This document shows positions 62,379 through 64,000 of a DNA stretch of 64,000 bases, one piece after another (positions within the stretch are counted from its first letter, which is position 1; the number at the start of each line of letters is the position of its first letter). The notes under the pieces are model-generated. The model made no database searches, was not told where the DNA came from, and saw only the letters and a program-made list of their open reading frames with translations. Where the stretch lies: contig NZ_CP069526.1 of the NCBI RefSeq assembly GCF_016889705.1, positions 1,302,001 to 1,366,000 on the forward strand, written 5' to 3'. The position numbers were made by a program, and so were the translations under genes. This DNA is from Amycolatopsis sp. FDAARGOS 1241 (GTDB lineage Bacteria > Actinomycetota > Actinomycetes > Mycobacteriales > Pseudonocardiaceae).

Positions 62379-62700
62379 GAGCAGCCAACCTGCTGTTCAC
62401 GCGCGAGCTCGCGCGCCGGCTGCCGGTCAGCGCTGCGTCGTTCCACCCGGGCACGCTGGCCGGCGACTTCTTCCGCGAGGGCGGCTTTCCCGCATGGGCG
62501 GTGCGCTCGCCGATCGGCCGCCGGCTCACCGTGACGCCGGAGCGGGCCGCCCAGCGATTGGTCCAACCGGCGACCGCAGCGCACCTGCCGAGCGGCGCGT
62601 ACTTCGATCGCGGCGTCCCGAAGGAACCCACCGGTCAGGCCACAGACGACGCCCTCGCCCGCGGCCTGTGGCTCCGCGCCGCGGAGATCCTCAGCCACCG
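62379..62700 (+). pseudogene. C-terminal fragment of a short-chain dehydrogenase
   Basis: The frame reads ANLLFTRELARRLPVSAASFHPGTLAGDFFREGG..SPIGRRLTVTPERAAQRLVQPATAAHLPSGAYFDRGVPKEPTGQATDDALARGLWLRAAEIL. This is the end of retinol-dehydrogenase-like SDRs (YxxSKLANLLFTRELA... onwards). The Rossmann half and catalytic residues are absent upstream, where 62223-62378 shows no similarity. Confidence 0.7.
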
Positions 62701-62998
62701 GAACGGTGACCAGCCAACGATCCGGTCCGGCACACCAGGGACCAGACCACCGATCTGCGGACGGAAGGAATTCGACAAGGAAAACATCCTCCGGAGACTC
62801 TGCCGAATGGTTGGCAGCTTTTGCAGCCGGCGAGGAGCGACGGGCTTCTTCCGTTACGCGGCAAGCGACTACGCGACTGCAACGCCACCTGCATGAGAGA
62901 ACCACCCACTTAGTTGCATTGCCAACGGATACGACGCTGCAACTAAACAACGAAATGGGAACCACCCGCACCTCCCCCGCCCCGATCCTCAGCCTCCT

Positions 62999-63060
62999 CT
63001 ACGGTACTCACTTTGTGTCAAGGTGCGCTTTCCAGCCTTGACACAAAGTGAGTACCGTAG
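62999..63060. repeat. Long perfect hairpin with 25-bp stem
   Basis: Left arm 62999-63023, loop TGCGCTTTCCAG (63024-63035), right arm 63036-63060; the arms are exact reverse complements over 25 bases, with core TGTCAAGG/CCTTGACA. No T run follows, so it is not a standard terminator. Its loop is nearly the reverse complement of the loop of the hairpin at 63234-63291. Confidence 0.95.
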
Positions 63061-63194
63061 AACGATTGGCTGTCGGGGTGTCGTTCCCATGGAATCGTTT
63101 CGCCCGTAGGGCGCCTTTCCTGTTGCGAAGACGACGCTTACCTCCGGTGAGAACACCCTTGCCTTCGGCAAGAAAAGACTTCGCCTACGGTGAA
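63061..63194. repeat. Array of small three-base-loop hairpins
   Basis: Four mini-hairpins of the type nnnCC-NNN-GGnnn: CGCCC-GTA-GGGCG (63101-63113), CTTACC-TCC-GGTGAG (63137-63151), CTTGCC-TTC-GGCAAG (63158-63172), TTCGCC-TAC-GGTGAA (63180-63194). The last three are centred 21 and 22 bp apart. A wider AACGATT/AATCGTT pair spans 63061-63099. No credible gene is encoded here. Confidence 0.85.
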
Positions 63195-63209
63195 AAGGCT
63201 CACGAGAAG

Positions 63210-63236
63210 CTCCCCGAAGCCCAATTGTGACTACGG
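63210..63236 (-). repeat. Partial inverted copy of the 57-bp hairpin element
   Basis: Read on the plus strand, CTCCCCGAAGC...TGTGACTACGG matches the reverse complement of the first half of the 57-bp element, 22 of 27 bases against copy 2. It joins this element family to the hairpin array. Confidence 0.6.
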
Positions 63237-63291
63237 TTCGGGGCCTCTTGTCAAGGCGGGAAAGCGTACCTTGACAAGAGGCCCCGAACCG
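63234..63291. repeat. Long perfect hairpin with 23-bp stem
   Basis: Left arm 63234-63256, loop CGGGAAAGCGTA (63257-63268), right arm 63269-63291; exact complementarity over 23 bases, with core TGTCAAGG/CCTTGACA as in the hairpin at 62999 but different outer arms (CGGTTCGGGGCC..). Confidence 0.95.
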
Positions 63292-63844
63292 CGTTCTGGC
63301 TTCGTATCGGGGAGCGGGGCGGGGGTTGGTCGTTCACGTTCGTCCCAGCATCGGTGACCGTTGGGGAGGTGGTGGTCGGTCGCCGGCGGTGGTGTTCCGG
63401 TTCGAAGCGGAGGCGCGTAGGGGGTGGGTTGGGGTATTGGCTGCGGTTGGCTGGATGGTGGTCGGTCGCCGCTGGCGGTGTTCCGGTTCAGCGCGGGGTC
63501 GCCCAGAGGGCTGGGCCGGCGTGGTTTGCTGCGGTTGGGCGAAATGCCAGTCGGTCCGGGCTGCAGGAGATCAGTTGTTGGGCCGACGAGCTGCGGTCGC
63601 CGCGAACGCGATCCGGCCCAGCGGCGCGATGAACCGACCAGGCCAGGGACCGCGCCGACATCGAATCGAGCACCCCACCCACGATCGCCAACATCTCATC
63701 AGCCCTTACCCGACCACGGCCCCCTTTCAAAGCCCCACCGCCATCCATCCTCCCCCCCAACCAGACATTCCCGACCCACCAAGCCCGCCCCCTCCCCTTT
63801 CACTACTCTTCCCCTCGTCCACCAACGACACAGGAGGAAGCCGC
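63292..63844. other. Non-coding stretch with a 34-bp direct repeat
   Basis: 63370-63403 and 63456-63489 are direct repeats (TGGTGGTCGGTCGCCG...TGTTCCGGTTC), 31 of 34 identical. A minus-strand frame at 63488-63760 (LKGGRGRVRADEMLAIVGGVLD...) has no start signal and no family I can name. 63700-63830 is C-rich with low G on the plus strand, and probably holds the promoter of the next gene. Confidence 0.6.
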
Positions 63845-64000
63845 GTGGCGGAATGGGCCGATTTGGTCGCGTTCATCAGGCACGAGTACGACGTGATCCG
63901 CGAGGAGCCCGAGGAGGTGCGTATCCGGATGGCGTTCGGGGACGACGCGGAGACGCGGGGGCGTGCGCAGGTGGTGGTGATCGCCCGGGAGGTGTTCGAC
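63845..64000 (+). CDS. Start of an unrecognised gene (3' end outside window)
   Basis: GTG 63845 follows CAGGAGGAAG at ideal spacing. Fifty-two residues are visible: VAEWADLVAFIRHEYDVIREE.. RIRMAFGDDAETRGRAQVVVIAREVFD. The helix-strand-strand pattern resembles small actinomycete chaperone-like or immunity-like proteins, but no family can be assigned from this portion. Confidence 0.7.
   Translation, partial: MAEWADLVAFIRHEYDVIREEPEEVRIRMAFGDDAETRGRAQVVVIAREVFD

Noticed and set aside
62999..63291. The long hairpins as ordinary transcription terminators
   Set aside because: Stems of 23-25 bp are much longer than needed, no T tracts follow, and no supported gene ends immediately before either one.
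63488..63760. Minus-strand 90-residue frame as a gene
   Set aside because: No ribosome site, no recognisable family, and it spans the 34-bp repeat region. Left as unassigned sequence.

Overview
This window is high-GC DNA with GTG/ATG starts, strong AGGAGG-type ribosome sites and many four-base start/stop overlaps. It carries Lsr2, an F420-type luciferase-like oxidoreductase, MenG, a FolP2-type pterin-binding protein, an IdeR-like iron box and DUF6412. Together these point to an actinomycete, most likely a member of the Pseudonocardiaceae (Amycolatopsis-like). The genus is inferred from gene content and style, not from a marker gene.

Layout. 0-9.3 kb: a GlxA-type regulator divergent from a cupin; an HxlR regulator followed by four 17-bp tandem repeats, a palindromic operator and an overlapping SRPBCC / F420-type oxidoreductase / molybdopterin oxidoreductase operon; then a RibD-C reductase, an acyl-CoA ligase and a GAF-LuxR regulator. 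9.4-15.9 kb: a coiled-coil protein, an AlkC-like repair protein, a folP2/RibD-C pair, YciI, a membrane protein, TetR and a frameshifted SDR. 16-25.4 kb: a purine-catabolism locus (PucR, urate oxidase, three-subunit xanthine dehydrogenase, guanine deaminase, AzgA-type permease, allophanate-hydrolase-related protein, and a glycerate kinase cut off by an IS remnant). 25.4-27.6 kb: a leftward NUDIX(frameshifted)/SDR/RraA/VOC operon. 28.2-32.3 kb: EfeO, EfeB and a secreted phosphoesterase. 32.4-34.1 kb: small enzymes and Lsr2. 34.2-38.2 kb: an iron-siderophore ABC importer behind an IdeR-like box.

38.2-48 kb is an erosion zone. It holds remnants of an aldehyde dehydrogenase, an AraC regulator, a secreted GH2 beta-galactosidase, a GlxA regulator, a dual oligopeptide ABC ATPase and an M81 peptidase. 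Interleaved with them are intact genes: two MBL-fold proteins, menG and a ROK kinase. 48.3-55.5 kb: an ArsR-SRPBCC fusion regulator, then a LacI-controlled sugar ABC importer (two permeases and a binding protein, no ATPase) divergent from an amylo-1,6-glucosidase-like enzyme.

55.8-59.8 kb is a small island bounded by two direct copies of a 57-bp element whose central hairpin shows a compensatory base-pair change. It contains TetR, an SDR, a coenzyme-F420-reductase-like protein and a decayed DDE transposase. 59.9-62.2 kb: a YidC paralogue and DUF6412 divergent from a short Rho paralogue. That paralogue lacks the N-terminal RNA-binding aromatic motif and the R-loop lysine of canonical Rho. 62.4-63.8 kb: an SDR fragment, then a dense non-coding structure of two long perfect hairpins (25- and 23-bp stems) enclosing four small three-base-loop hairpins and a partial inverted copy of the 57-bp element. 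The window ends inside a new gene.

The most unusual items are the Rho paralogue, the composite hairpin array, the hairpin repeats bounding the island, and the junction at about 47.17 kb that removed the 5' ends of two divergent genes.
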